Below, in pieces: positions 11,653 through 23,476 of a stretch of DNA of 64,000 bases. Positions within the stretch are counted from its first letter, which is position 1; the number at the start of each line of letters is the position of its first letter. The stretch comes from Melastoma dodecandrum (Eukaryota; Streptophyta; Magnoliopsida; Myrtales; Melastomataceae). The stretch is from contig JARUPY010000387.1 of the NCBI GenBank assembly GCA_029817715.1, positions 1,488,001 to 1,552,000 of the forward strand, in the 5' to 3' direction. The notes beneath the pieces were generated by a model that was not told the DNA's origin, did not search any database, and saw only the letters and a list, made by a program, of their open reading frames with translations. The position numbers were made by a program, and so were the translations under genes.

Positions 11653-12651
11653 AAGAAACCTTACCGTTGTTTTCGTGCTACAACCATAGACACAACTCAC
11701 ACACAAACACCCAGAGACAGGCTGAAGTTTGTAAACGTACACAGATTAGAGATGACGACGCGATAGGATCAATGAAAATCTCAAAGTCTTGGGTGTCGAT
11801 ACAAAAGCGTACATCTGTTAAACAGACTCTTACGTGATTGCAACATTGATGTGATCGACAATGTCTTTTGGACCATATCAAATTCGCGGGAAACTCTCGC
11901 GTTTTTTTTCTCGGACGAGTAGGCAGTGTGTCATTTGATTGCCGTTCAAAGCAAAGCAAGGGACGACCTCGTCGAGGAGAACTCTTGGTGGGGACCTCTA
12001 AAAGAAACGTACAAAACAGAGTCGTCGGAGTTCTCTAAGAATGAATTGTGTCTGCCTGCTGCCGTCTTCTTCTTCTTCTTCTTCGTCCACAGTAAAACTG
12101 GAAACCAGCAATGGTTGCTGGGCTGGCCCAACTGGAGGTTTGTCAAACTCAGGAATTAAATTTATTTGGCTCTTCTTATTTTATTGAATAATAGTCCAAT
12201 TGGGTGTCGGCAATATAGAGAGGACGTTCTTATTTATAAATGAATAAAAAAATGAAATATCAATTATACTATTTTTATCTTTTTTGGCGCCATTATTTTT
12301 TTATCCATTAATTGGCCCTGCAGTTGACTTGATTTCATTAGTCAAAGTCAACTAATAATGTTTATTATAAAGCAAATAAAAAAAATTTAATGCAAAAGGG
12401 AAGGCCACGGTTTGTTGTTTGAGTCAAATTGTTAAAGTTAAATTACAGAGCGTGATATAAACCTCATAATCCGTTGTAGTAATAACACGAATTTACGAAT
12501 TGACCCCGTTCACGGACGCATTTGAATTCAAATGACTGTCATGAAATGATAACCTTAATTCCTCACCCTAAAGAAACAATTAACAAATCAATCAATCAAT
12601 TACATTTGTGTTATCTGTTTAGTCATCTTATCCGTAGTTGGACACGGTGGC
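11653..12651. other. Intergenic between convergent HIPP and ACS genes
   Basis: 3' flanks of two converging genes. Sequence from about 12150 is AT-rich. No further gene seen. Confidence 0.5.
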
Positions 12652-14392
12652 TCAGGTCCTTGCTCGAACCAGAGGTGACCGTGGCGGCATTGGAGAACAC
12701 GGCGACATCGAGCACGGCATCTTCATCACCTCCTCCATCTTCCGGTTTGAGAAGCTCACCTTCAGCTTGCGCTCCACGGTCTTTTTCTCCTTGCTCCTGA
12801 CTACCCTCATGCAGTTGCCCATCATATTTTCGAGGACAAAACTGCGGATCCTGGCCAGGGCAATCTCCATTGTCTGATCGTCCATGTTGGCGATGCAAAC
12901 CCTGTACCAACCAGGCTCCGAGCAATGGAATGATGAGCCTGGAGAAACATTCAGCTTCACCTCGTGGATCACGACTCGCCAGAGCACCATCTCTGCCTCA
13001 AATGTCCGCTCGGCCAGCAGCTCCCTCAGATCCATCCACACGAAAAGGCCCGCATTGCTATCCAAGCAACGTATCCCTACCCGTTCGAGCTCGTGAGTGA
13101 AATATCCATGCCTTTTTGCCAACCTCGCAGAACTCTCCGCAATGAACCTCTCGACGAACTCGTCATCCGATAGCATGGACGCGATCAGATGCTGAGTCTG
13201 AGAAGAGATCAGTCCGAAGCTGGACATCTTCCTGCCGCATCGCACTACGTCATCGTTGTAGGAGTAAACGATCCCGATTCGGAACCCAGGCAGGCCCATG
13301 TCCTTGGAAAGACTGTAGATTATGTGTATCAGGTCACGGTTACAACAATCATCGTCGTACTCCTCGATAACCTCTGCTATGCTAATGAAGTCAGGGCCTC
13401 GGAATAGTGTAGCTGCATAGATCTCGTCACAGACGAGATGGATGTTCATCTCGTTGACGAAATCCACAAGGTCCTTCATCGTGGCCCGGTCCAAAGTGGT
13501 TCCAAGCGGGTTCGAGGGATTAGTTATGATCAGGCCTTTCACTCTGATTCCAGCGTCAACCGCTCCGTTGTACGCCTCTTCCAAGGCCTTCTTCGTGATC
13601 TTGAAGTTGTTGGAGCTTTTGCAATTGACAGGAAGGATTTTCACACCAGTTCTCCAGCATAAGTCCCGATCGAATCTGCAACACAAACTCCGAAGTCAGT
13701 GGTTCATTCAACAATGCAGTAAATGTGCAACGGAGAATAGTGTGCTTTATACCCTGGATAATATGGCGTAGGCACCAAGAATGCGTCACCAGGGTCGGCC
13801 AGACAGAATGCAATGAGGTCATGAGCACCGGTCGCTCCGCCACTCATGACTATCCGGTCAGGGTCGAATTTCACCCTGTTGCCCCTCACTTTCCCCATGA
13901 ATATCGCGATTCCCTGCCAATGAACATTCCATTAACAACATTTTAATAAATATCATAAATCCAGAAACCACGAGCAAAGTGTGAGTTTGGCGCATACATT
14001 TCGGAATTTGGGCAAGCCGTGGTAATCCTGGAAATTGGCTATGTCCCTGAACTTGTCCGAGCCGCTGGCCGTGCATATGGACCCTTCCGGGTGATCAACC
14101 AGCCATTCCTCAATCAAGTCGGCACATAGCTGCAAGGCAACGAGACATTCAGAACATCTAAAAAATGTCACTCCCCAAAAACAATGGAAACAAAACAACT
14201 TAGAGAACCCATCGTTACCTGATTTTCTGCGAGACCCATCTGGATGACTCCGTGGGGGTTCTCAGCGGGATCGAAAGGGTTGATCTGGTAGGCGTTCCAT
14301 CCGTCGAAGTAAGGCGAGTCTTCGCCGTGCCCATTGCCCATGGCTATCCTCGAGAGCGGGACTCTGGTTCGGTTACTCGAGTGGGAGCCCAT
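12652..14392 (-). CDS. ACS: 1-aminocyclopropane-1-carboxylate synthase, type I
   Basis: PLP enzyme that turns S-adenosylmethionine into ACC, the controlled step of ethylene synthesis; cytosolic. Four exons on the minus strand: 14392-14219, 14129-13998, 13913-13753 and 13675-12652, giving 496 residues, the usual ACS length. Visible landmarks: MGLAENQ at the end of exon 1, SGGATGAHD and TPYYPGFDRDL across the exon 3/4 junction, [13 protein letters not shown], and [14 protein letters not shown] with the PLP lysine near residue 280. The C-terminal tail has a CDPK-type serine (KVSFS) and three Ser-Pro pairs (MSP, CSP, RSPLVR), the MAPK-site pattern of type I (ACS2/6-like) isoforms, so stability control by MPK3/6 is likely. 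The ATG at 14392 is chosen because the only in-frame codon further out is TTG and lies almost at the TATA box. Confidence 0.95.
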
Positions 14393-14491
14393 CCAAAGGT
14401 GTCTGAACTGAAAAATTTGCCTGAGAAGAGAATGCAGTCTTTGTAATGGAACTTGCTTTGTCCGAAAACAAGTCTCAGTGTTCAAGGCTAA

Positions 14492-14498
14492 TTTATAG
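14492..14498 (-). promoter_or_regulatory. TATA box of ACS gene
   Basis: TATAAAT on the minus strand, 100 bases before the chosen ATG. Confidence 0.55.
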
Positions 14499-16125
14499 GA
14501 TCGTGTGTTGGTCTGGTCAGTTTGCTTGGGGAGTCGGCCACGTGGGGGTGATGGCTGCCATCGGCCAAAAACTAATCAACTGATGATGTTTGTTCAAAAT
14601 CAAACTTGTTCAAACAGGAGGAAGATCAATTAGTTCCAGGTGAATCTGATCTATACCAATAGAGCACACGTATTTTCCAGTTCTTACAGTTCCTTCGTTT
14701 GATCTTTCTCGGTCAAAGTCAAAAGGATTCAACCATCTTTACCACGTGTCCTAATTTGAATTTCGCAATTCAGAAAATAAGCCTCCATTGTTGGCCCCCC
14801 CAACCCAGATGCTTCGAGCCCAACCACTGGGAATAAAGAAGTGCCAATGACCCCTCCGTATTCCCAAATCATCGTCATTCGAATCATTTCTGGGTTTTGA
14901 AGCTTAACTTGAATAATACTCCCCCACCTGTTTTAACCATAATAGACGAGGTAAGAGGCGGCCCAGATCGAAACCTCGTACTCCATCTGTCTGTTTACCT
15001 TCGGTGGGGTTGGGTAGGGGTTTAATGTTGAACGGGTGGCCGTCTCGGGATCCCCACAACTTTTGCCAATTCAGACCGTCGGACCCTTCCAATCCCTCCG
15101 TTAGTTCCCCTGCCCCTCTCCTCCGACGTTCTTTTCCAGAGAAAAAGATTCGACCTTTAATGATCGTTGTCTTTGTTTGGGCTATCTGGCATCTGGGTTC
15201 TGGTGTAATTGAGGTTTGATGTTATAGTCTTTTCGTGGGGTGGATTCCTAACAGCTGCTGGTGTGGGTTAGGGGAAGTGACATGGTGACGTAGTGTTGTT
15301 TCTGGGTTAGGTTAAACATGGCATTCTGTTGCTCGGCTTTGGCTAAATTCGTTTCTTCGGGTAACTGGTGCTTCTGGGGTTTTTTGGTCCATTTCCAATA
15401 ACGCGATAGTCTTTTCTGTTGGGAGTTTCTCTTTGTCCATTTTCCGATTTGGGGGCTCATTCTTTCCTTTGTGTTTAGACTTTACATGTCTCTGATTCTA
15501 TGGGGGCCTGTTTTCTTTGGCAATGCCGGAGAGTTTGCATGTAGTTCTGTTTTTGAGATTGGGAACACTGGAGGCATGCATTTGGTGGTGTCATCTGTGG
15601 AAGAGGGATACTTAAAGTTGTCTTAGAGGAAATCGTAATGGGAAGAAGTCATCTTAGTTTGGACTAGTAAAGCATAAAGTGTTTAGCATATTGCCTTTTG
15701 CTTTCATTGAAATTCTGTAGATAATAGTTGTCTATAGTGTCAAATTCTGCATATTGCCTATCCTATTTGTATCATCTCATGGCGAGATTTGTTTTCGGTG
15801 CTCCTTTAACTGCTGATTAATCCACAAACCACCATTTTGCTGTCGATAAGAGAGTTGATTCATGCATGCTATGTGATTGCTTCAGAAGTAATTTACTCAG
15901 TTCAGGATGCATTCCTGCTGCTTTTCTTCCATTGAGCTTTTACATTATCTAAGAGTCCTTAGATGATTTGTTGTGTTCGACTAGTGCGTGCATAATCTAA
16001 AACTCAAAAGCAAATATGTGTAGTCACCCTTAATTGAAAGTTAGGCTATTTTGGCCCTCGTTATCCTTGCTTACATGCGATGGATGAAGCTTCATTAGAT
16101 TGGTTACTGTGATGAAATGTAGAAA
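14499..16125. other. Shared upstream region of ACS and a small-protein gene
   Basis: Divergent spacer. The part from roughly 15000 to 16125 is T-rich and may be transcribed leader with an intron for the plus-strand gene that starts at 16126, but I cannot place splice sites in it. Confidence 0.4.
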
Positions 16126-16567
16126 ATGGCAGCTACCACCTATTGTCCTACTCATTCCAGGACTCTACCACCTCCTGGTCAAGGTATGCTGGGTTGTCTC
16201 ATTTATTTATCTTCGGTGGCGGTGGTGGTCGATTTTTGCTTTATCTTAGGCTTTGATTTCTTTTTCATATGAGTTTGGTGTGCGTTTTCTGTCACAGTGA
16301 TAAGCACAGAAACAATTAACATTCTGTTAAGAAAAATGTACCAATCGGAAGAGAAGGTGAGGAGGAAATCTTGTGCCCCTCTGCTTCGACAACTCTCCCT
16401 ACCTTTGTTCTTGTACAGATTTTCCTTAAGCCGCTCATGATATGGTTGCTTTTTTTCAGCCGACTGCTAAAAGAGGTCCCCCTGAGAATATAGTACCAGA
16501 GCAGGGATGTAAGCAACCGAGACCTACCTCGGATTCGGACTCTGCTGCGGAAACTGCATATATGTAG
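16126..16567 (+). CDS. 74-residue conserved-looking protein, three exons
   Basis: Three short exons, 16126-16183, 16298-16356 and 16460-16567, joined by GT-AG introns in consistent phase, give a 74-residue protein ending in TAG. The product starts MAATTYCPTHSRTLPPPGQ, continues VISTETINILLRKMYQSEEK in exon 2, and ends in a polar Ser/Asp-rich tail. Each exon is too short to stand out by itself; the clean splicing and the amphipathic exon-2 segment make the model credible. The pattern PPPGQVISTETINILLR looks like a small conserved plant family of unknown function, from memory only. No signal peptide or membrane segment. It probably has a long leader upstream. Confidence 0.65.
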
Positions 16568-18318
16568 ACCTTCGAAAGCGTTTCTGTACAGAAGTGAGTC
16601 TTTGACTGCATAGTGTTACTAAGCTGGGGAGGCAAAAAATGGGTAAAGTCTTTTGATAATTTCTGAGGATGGGGGTTTTTATGGTCTGGCTAAGGTATGT
16701 TCGAATAGTATTCTACTTAAATGGTTTTGGTTCGATGTTTATGATAGAAGGGTCATTTGCAACAATCTCTAAATCAAATTTACAAATGCCAAACTCCTTT
16801 CTTTTGACTAGAAACAGAAACAAAACAGAGTTTTCTGTATCGATCATCTCTGAAATGTTCCAAATTTCATGGATGATCAACCAGAGGAGGTCAAGTGCAG
16901 GTCGTTGAGTGATGAACATTCCGCCAGATAAGAAGCTGTTAAGTGTTCAAGACCGAGGAGAAATAGTTTCAAGGATTGGTAGGCTGAAGTAGGGAATGAA
17001 TGAGGATGGTGCTGCGATTTTTGCAAATGATCCCCTCGTTTTAGCAGTTCTCAAATGGAAGGGCTTCCTTGACTTTATCTTTAGGATGAAGAGGGCTTTG
17101 TAATGTTGGCAAGGCATCCAGTTTGTTGAGCCAGATACGGAAGCTACAGGGAAGACGGAAAGGAGATTGATGACCAAGGCTCCTGAACACTGGTTGTTCG
17201 CACGGGCAACCCTCCCCTACCGGGTGGAGTCTCAATCCAAGACCTTGTGTCCAAAATGACTCGCCAGGGACATAACTGTGCGAATTTCCTTTTGTTCGGG
17301 GACTTAAGAATGTCTCTGCTGATCATGAGCAAGGTGCCACCAAAGAAGCAGACAAGGGGAATTCAGGACTTGGAGGGCAGAAGAAGGGAATGGGAGGTTT
17401 GAATGACGATGCCTCCGCGAAGCTCTGTTATGGACACAGCATGCATACTAGTCCGTTTGAAGCGTTTATGCGGACACGTGAAGGATGCATATGACGAAAG
17501 TGTCGCTTCGTCGGGGGCAGGGTAGATGGGTCTAACCCAGTGCTCCAGGGCTGCGAGATGCAACCATTGCAAGCAAACTAGCTCGTAAATTGCTCGACAC
17601 ATAGCTGACGTCTTCGAGACCAGGCGCTGTTATCATCGAACATTTCCGATCCACATCTTCTTCTTCTATAAATCTGAAAGAAAAGATAAGCGCCTATAAG
17701 TAAAGGTGGTAGGGCTAAACCGGGGGGTTAACTTAGAGGAGGAAAAGGGATGGTGCCGTGGGTTAGCTCCTCCCCCCCAATTGCGCGTTGAAAATTTGGA
17801 CCACCTAGTATTATTACTCGTATATCTCCCCAACAACGACAACAATTACACGACCCGTTCGTGACATTCCACGAGTTTCGCATACGAAAAAAAAAAAGGG
17901 TAGAACGAATCGTTTCCTACATACCTCTAGATAGGTTGAGATGCAAGTTGCATGCACAAAAGTCAAGAGTCCGCAGCCGACATCTTGACATTATTCTATC
18001 AGTCGGGGGAGGGGGGAGTTTTCCCTTTGATTAGTCGGCAAAAATCAAATTGAATTAAAAAAAAATGAAAGAAAGAAAGAAAGAAAGAAACATTGCGACT
18101 TTTGTGGATCCTCCCAACATGACAATGAATACAATAACGGCGGAAAAACTGGGTTCGTAAAACCCTCTGACTTTTTCAAAAAGTCAATTCGGTGATTTTC
18201 TTCTTCCTTTTTTTTTTCAAATGGAAAATTAGTTTTTTTAATACGTGGGGAAACAGCGAGGTTCAAAGACTTCTTTTCTTACTTCAAAAGCCATGTCATG
18301 TTTTCCATTTGTTGTAGA
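16568..18318. other. Intergenic, unassigned
   Basis: Contains several minus-strand open stretches between 16700 and 17600 that I cannot assign to any family, and a (GAAA)6 repeat at 18067-18090. Possibly decayed sequence. Confidence 0.4.
18067..18090. repeat. (GAAA)6 microsatellite
   Basis: Six GAAA units about 300 bases upstream of the WRKY gene. Confidence 0.9.
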
Positions 18319-18325
18319 TATAAAA
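18319..18325 (+). promoter_or_regulatory. TATA box of WRKY gene
   Basis: TATAAAA 65 bases upstream of the ATG at 18390. Confidence 0.55.
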
Positions 18326-18389
18326 CGCTTCCCCGGTCTTTGTTTCCAAAGCCAAGCTTTTAGTTTCTCAAAAGGGTGAAGTCTCAGCC

Positions 18390-19312
18390 ATGGACCGACT
18401 GTTCGGTTTCGTCGACGACTGGGATCTCCAAGCGGTGGTCAGAGGATGCGCCCCCGCGGAACAGCCTGATGTTTGTGGCTTCACCGATGGTTTCGATCTC
18501 TTTGAGGGTTTTCCTTCGCTCGAACGAATCCCTTCCATCCTCGACGACTGGGAAGAGCTCTTCGGGCCATTTGATGCGGACTTGGGGCCGGGGATGGCGG
18601 GAGCTAATATAGAGGATGTCGTCAAGTGCGAGATGGAGGTGACTCGGGAACTCGAAGAGGGATTGGATGGCGCATCGGGAATGGGACCGTCTGTAGCAAG
18701 TTGCGTGGATAGCCAAGAGGGGAGGAAAGAAAGAAGAAGGAGAAGGTATTGGTTTTAGTTTGATTTTGAAATATTCGTAAGGAGGAGGTCGGGTTTGATA
18801 AGCAAGCTCATCAGAATGGAATTGAACCAACAACAGGAGGAACCATCACAAGAACGTGGTGCACCGTGTGACGGCCGAGGGCGTCTCGGCCGATATGTGG
18901 GCGTGGCGCAAGTATGGTCAGAAACCAATCAAGGGTTCGCCCTACCCGAGGTCAGGTCTCAATTTCCAAAGACAATCTTCACTTTTGAATGATGAACACG
19001 AATTCCAATCGGGGTTCCGGGGTCAATTCGAATCGCAGGAGCTACTACAGGTGCAGCAGCTCAAAGGGGTGTCCCGCAAGGAAACAAGTAGAGAGGAGCA
19101 GCTCCGAACCGGGCATCTTCATCCTAACCTACACGGGCGAGCACACGCACACTCACCCCACCCGGAGGAACCCCCTCGCAGGCATCCCCAGAAGGCCGTG
19201 TCCGTCAGGGCCTTCTTCCCCTCGTCCATCTCTCGATAACACCACACCATCTACCAAAACAAGATCGCCTAGCGCCTCCGAAACAAACTTCTACTCGACG
19301 GGTTTCAGATAA
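18390..19312 (+). CDS. WRKY transcription factor, group IIe (WRKY22/27/29-like)
   Basis: Nuclear DNA-binding protein that recognises W-boxes; WRKY22/29 act downstream of MAPK cascades in immunity. Exons 18390-18745, 18837-18950 and 19039-19312 give 247 residues. The second intron falls in the Arg codon of SPYPR/SYYRC, the conserved R-type WRKY intron site. The domain is complete: WRKYGQK at residues 142-148, zinc ligands as C-x5-C (CSSSKGC) and a HxH (HTH) in [10 protein letters not shown], flanked by [12 protein letters not shown] and [10 protein letters not shown], which mark group IIe. The N-terminus has [12 protein letters not shown], typical of the WRKY22/27 branch. At 247 residues it is somewhat shorter than many homologues. 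The short first and second introns are 91 and 88 bases. Confidence 0.94.
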
Positions 19313-20763
19313 AGAGGTAGATTGAGATATGCTTCCGGGGTATTCGCAGATTGCTTTTTGGCCAATAGATTGTACTTGTTTTTGTCTCCCCTTTTTGAGT
19401 TCTTAGCTCATCGGACAAAGTTAGCGTCGTTCGCAAGAGAACGTGTAAGAAACAACCCTCCTCCCCTTTCAAACTTGTAATCTCACTGGGTCACCGGGTG
19501 AATGGTTCCAATATTTGTAAGATCTTAATGCAGCTCAAATGAATATCTTTGTTTTAAAATAGAATGAAAATACAAAGTCGTTCCCATAAACAGCGACGTC
19601 TCAATCGTCACGTTTTTTCTTTTGTCAACGCGTTATCGTAAAAGCTAAGACACCCCCTCCTCTTCTAATAGCATGTTTCGGATAAAATATTTTACGAAAT
19701 AGGTCGGAATTAAAATTTAGTGTTTCTAACGTGGATTTCTCGACAAAAGTTGCACCTCACTCTATTGTTATAATAAAAAGTTATTTAATTAAAAATTACG
19801 TATCTCATGCCATAAATGTGTTTTTTAAGTGATTGCTTCTTTGGAAAAAGACGACGTAGAAGACGTGGCAAAACTATCCACTTCTCGTGAAATTAAAAAA
19901 AAAAAGAATTAGAAAAGTCAAATTGTCAGAATAAAAAATTGTGGCCAATAAAAATTCTTTCCATATTTTCCGGGATCACACGATTTTCTTATAACAATAG
20001 TTTACTTTTTGAATTTATGTCTACGGCTTAAAGAACATGTCAAAATCAACAGTTTTGAAATACGAGAAGAGTGACCGAAACACAAAAAAGTATTGATAGC
20101 CGTGGCCATATTGGTGCCTTGCGGGTGTTCATTTAATATCTGCGAAATCTAACTCTATCGCTCGCTGACAAAAACGGATAAATAATTACTAACTGCTCTG
20201 AAGCTCGAACCTCTGCGAGATATATTTTATATTTAATTTTTTTATAAAAAAAAGAAAGAAAATAAGTGCCTAATAAAATATCTGAATGACAAGAAAGTAT
20301 GATTCGTGTTAGCAATTCTTTGCTGTAGTTAGCTTTATGTCTCTCCTATATTTGTCATGTAGAAAAACAGTGACGATAACACAAGTTCTAGGACGAAGCA
20401 GTGTAAATTCTGGCATGAGGGAAGATTGTGCAACAAAGGGTTAAAGACTGCCACAGGGTGCATGGGGCAAGAACTACGCCCCCCACCCCGCAAGCAGCTC
20501 CGAGAACAAACCAAGCACCACCAAGCTATCGACGACCAACCAGAAATCATCATCAAGAACATATTTTCTGAGCATTTCGAGTGAACAAAGTTACCTCTTT
20601 TACATCTGCACTAGTTTTCACATAGGCAGAAATATAGGGTTATCTTCTAAGTTATACTGTATGTCGTTTATTGTCGCTACAGTAATCTGTCTACCTATTT
20701 AGGACATAAGACAATGGGAAGTAAGTAGTTGTATGATAAGCATCAACACTGAGTTTGATTCAC
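19313..20763. other. Intergenic, no gene seen
   Basis: AT-rich flank between the WRKY gene and the ATPase fragment. No coding segment I can support. Confidence 0.5.
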
Positions 20764-21446
20764 GAGTTTTCTAAACCTCAGAGCAAGTAGGTGAGCTACT
20801 ACTTCATCCACAATCCGCCTTCTCCATACAGGTCGTTCCACTCTTTCAACTCCGTCCTGCTTAGCCCTTCTGCGGCAAAGCACACCACAACCTGCTTGGA
20901 CCATCGAACAACCCCATTTTAGCGGCAATTCATTGCTAAAATGCGCGACTGTGAAACTAGAACCACATGCTATATATTCTTTACCCGATATTTTGCCCGC
21001 TTGAAGTCTTCCTTGGTCAAAGCCATGAGGATGACTGACCGTTCCTCTGAACCAAACTACCTTCCTTCATGACAAGGTCATCTCCTGATTCCTATCCGAG
21101 TATGTAGCTCTCTTCTTCCCCTGTGGTCGATGGAACCAGTCGGACGATAACTCAATGGGAAACACCATTCATATTCAGGGGAAAGTCGCCTCCACCACCT
21201 CCATTTGCCTGTCCTGTCGAAGCAATTCTCAGACCGCCTGCAAGCTGCTGTTGTGCACAAGTCCTACCACAATGTAAATTGTTAAGAATCAGCACATAAT
21301 TACATGAACCCATCAATCGCTATTCATGCAGCGGAAAACTGAAGCGAACCTTGAGGTTCGCTCCCGATGTATCCTTCTGTCATGGTAGCGAGTTCTTTAT
21401 AGTCGAACCCTTGTTTCGACTTCTTCCTTTGTTAACAGCTTTCATC
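20764..21446 (-). pseudogene. Truncated 3' copy of the AAA-ATPase gene
   Basis: This segment matches the last four exons and intervening introns of the intact ATPase gene at 40573-44510, same strand. Recognisable blocks: about 21446-21349 (GFDYKELATMTEGY, exon 13), 21262-21186 (LCTTAA, exon 14), 21115-20997 (exon 15) and 20890-20764 (LYGEGG, exon 16). Introns are kept, so this is a DNA-level duplication, not a retrocopy. It is broken: a frame change in the exon 13 part, and in the last exon both Gln codons of the parent are TAG (20801-20799 and 20798-20796). The AAA module itself is missing. No function is expected. Confidence 0.85.
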
Positions 21447-21746
21447 ACACTTGTGTATTATAAGTTTTCTTTCCCTAACTTGAGTTCAGAAGGCCAGGGC
21501 TCAAGGCCCATTGTCCTTTCTTTCTAAAGAGACTTTCGTATTCCAGTTTAGGACATCTTTATGGGTTCCAATCCACTAGTTCTGTTCTTACACAACGCGG
21601 TTGAACTGATTTTGGTTGCCTAATCGTTACAAGTACTAATGGATGGGAATTTCTAGAAGTCCACCAATCAGGGCGGGACTTCTTTACCAGTTTTTCTAGA
21701 AATCCTGTGTCTGATTGCTAAATGTCGTGTGTGTGTGTGTGGTATG

Positions 21747-21758
21747 TATATATATATA
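21747..21758 (+). promoter_or_regulatory. TATA-like run of first LEA_2 gene
   Basis: TATATATATATA after a GT repeat, about 90 bases upstream of the ATG at 21846. Confidence 0.45.
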
Positions 21759-21845
21759 ACCATCGGACATTTCGAATAACCAGTTCGTAGACACATTCGG
21801 GCCACACTTGAAGTAGATTTCTCGTCCAGCCAAAGCATCGTCACC

Positions 21846-22481
21846 ATGAGGGATTCCCCGCACCAAGCTTACCCACTGGCACCCTCCAACGGCTACGCCC
21901 GTAGTGATATGGATTCGCTCTCCCCGGAGGAAGAGAAGCGCAAGAAGCGAATCAAATGGGCCATTTACATCACCGCGTTCTCGGTTTTCCAGGTCATGGT
22001 CATCCTCGTCTTTGCCCTTGTCATCATGAAGGTCCGGACACCCAAGTTCCGCGTCGGAGACATCCGCATACAGACCCTTGGCACAGGAATCTCGCCCTCC
22101 CCCACGTTCAACATGACCTTCATCGCTCCCATCAGGATCAAGAATGCCAACTTCGGGCCCTACAAGTACGACGCGTCCAGCGTTGTATTCACGTACGGTG
22201 GGGTCACGGTGGGGCAGGCGGCAATCCCCAAGAGCAAGGCCAATTTCCGAAGTACCAAGAAGTTGGACGTGACGGTGAGTCTGAGCTCAGCCTCGTTGCC
22301 GAGCACGTCCGGGCTGGCCAGCGAGCTGAGCGCAGGGACACTGACGCTGGGAAGCCAGGGACAGTTGGACGGGAAGGTGGAGATGATGCTCATCTTCAAG
22401 AAGAAGAAGTCCACCCAGATGAACTGCATCATGGCATTCAACGTCACGACGCAGTCGGTCCAGTACACCAAGTGTAACTAA
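21846..22481 (+). CDS. LEA_2 / NDR1-HIN1-like protein, cluster copy 1
   Basis: Single-exon gene for 211 residues, first of four tandem LEA_2 genes. Layout: a cytosolic N-terminus with YPLAPSNGYARSD, a basic patch (EEEKRKKRIKW), one transmembrane helix at about residues 38-62, then an extracytosolic LEA_2 beta domain containing RTPKFRVGD, NANFGPYKYD and TYGGVTVG and a Lys-rich FKKKK segment near the end. Several NxT/NxS sites could be glycosylated. Family members sit in the plasma membrane and are linked to stress and defence; the exact role is unknown. It is most like copy 2, and the pair share FGPYKYD and YGG-TVG. Confidence 0.9.
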   Translation: MRDSPHQAYPLAPSNGYARSDMDSLSPEEEKRKKRIKWAIYITAFSVFQVMVILVFALVIMKVRTPKFRVGDIRIQTLGTGISPSPTFNMTFIAPIRIKNANFGPYKYDASSVVFTYGGVTVGQAAIPKSKANFRSTKKLDVTVSLSSASLPSTSGLASELSAGTLTLGSQGQLDGKVEMMLIFKKKKSTQMNCIMAFNVTTQSVQYTKCN

Positions 22482-23263
22482 TACGATACACAGACCGGGA
22501 AAGTAACAGTATCGCGGTCGCGGTCATGCACCACCGTGGAAATCTCTCCTCTGCGTGTTGAATAATTCGTGTGGAAATTTAGGGAGATGTTTGGATGCTT
22601 TCTAGGGGGGTGGCGTAAATGGAATGGAACCGTGCTTGGTATTCAAATTTGGGATTGAACTGGTCCACTCTGTCATTTTCTCTACAAAACGGTCTCTTAC
22701 GGATGGCTCGGACCAAATACGACGTACCCACGAAAGCATCAAAAGGAATATACAACTGTAACTAGCTCCAAATCAAACAGAGGCATCGTGAAACAGGGGA
22801 GGGGACTGATAAACCAGAGACCGTGACAGTGTATATGCTCCCAATTATGTGTATTACAAGACAAAACGAGGATACATTTATATATATATATATATATATA
22901 AATAAATTGAATATAGAGTAGATGTTTTATGAATTTAGAAAATGTGTAGACGATTCATGAACCTAAGGAATTAGAGATTCATGAACTTTGTAAATGAGAT
23001 GATAAATAATGATTCTATTATCAGGAACATCTTCTTTGATGTTCGGACCGAGTTGTCGATTCCTTAGATGATGTCGTAAGTACTAAGACTAATAGTTTGA
23101 TTTTTGAAGGTTTCGATGGTTAAACTATATGATATAAAAAAATAGTCCCGTAAGTCAGATTAGTCTTGAACAAAGCACCAAAAAGCTAATAATGTTAGCT
23201 CGATTCGATTTGACGTGATGTATTAAATTATATTATATTAAAAAAACCTCACCTAATAATAAC
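22482..23263. other. Spacer between LEA_2 copy 1 and a copia element
   Basis: Contains a (TA)11 run at 22879-22900 and AT-rich sequence. No gene seen. Confidence 0.5.
22879..22900. repeat. (TA)11 microsatellite
   Basis: Perfect TA run within an AT-rich spacer. Confidence 0.9.
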
Positions 23264-23469
23264 AAATAAAGTGATAAAAAAAATCAAAAGACAAGGACGT
23301 GTGTTTTTCAATAATTATTACAAAAGGGTTGCAGCTGTACATATAGCCGCATAGGCAATGTATACAAAAGGAAAGACAGAAATCTAAATCCTATAATTAC
23401 AGAAGGCAATATATCGGTTTCTTATTGTCTGCTCATTTGCCAAATATCCCGGGATTTCATTCCGTAATA
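23264..23469 (-). repeat. 3' LTR of copia element 1
   Basis: Copy of the segment at 27919-28127. On the minus strand both begin TATTACGG rather than TG. Confidence 0.9.
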
Positions 23470-23476
23470 CTCCCCC

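Noticed and set aside
14393..14485. Extended N-terminus of the ACC synthase starting at 14485
   Set aside because: The codon at 14485 is TTG, not ATG, and lies about 10 bases from the TATA box, so it would be at or before the transcription start.
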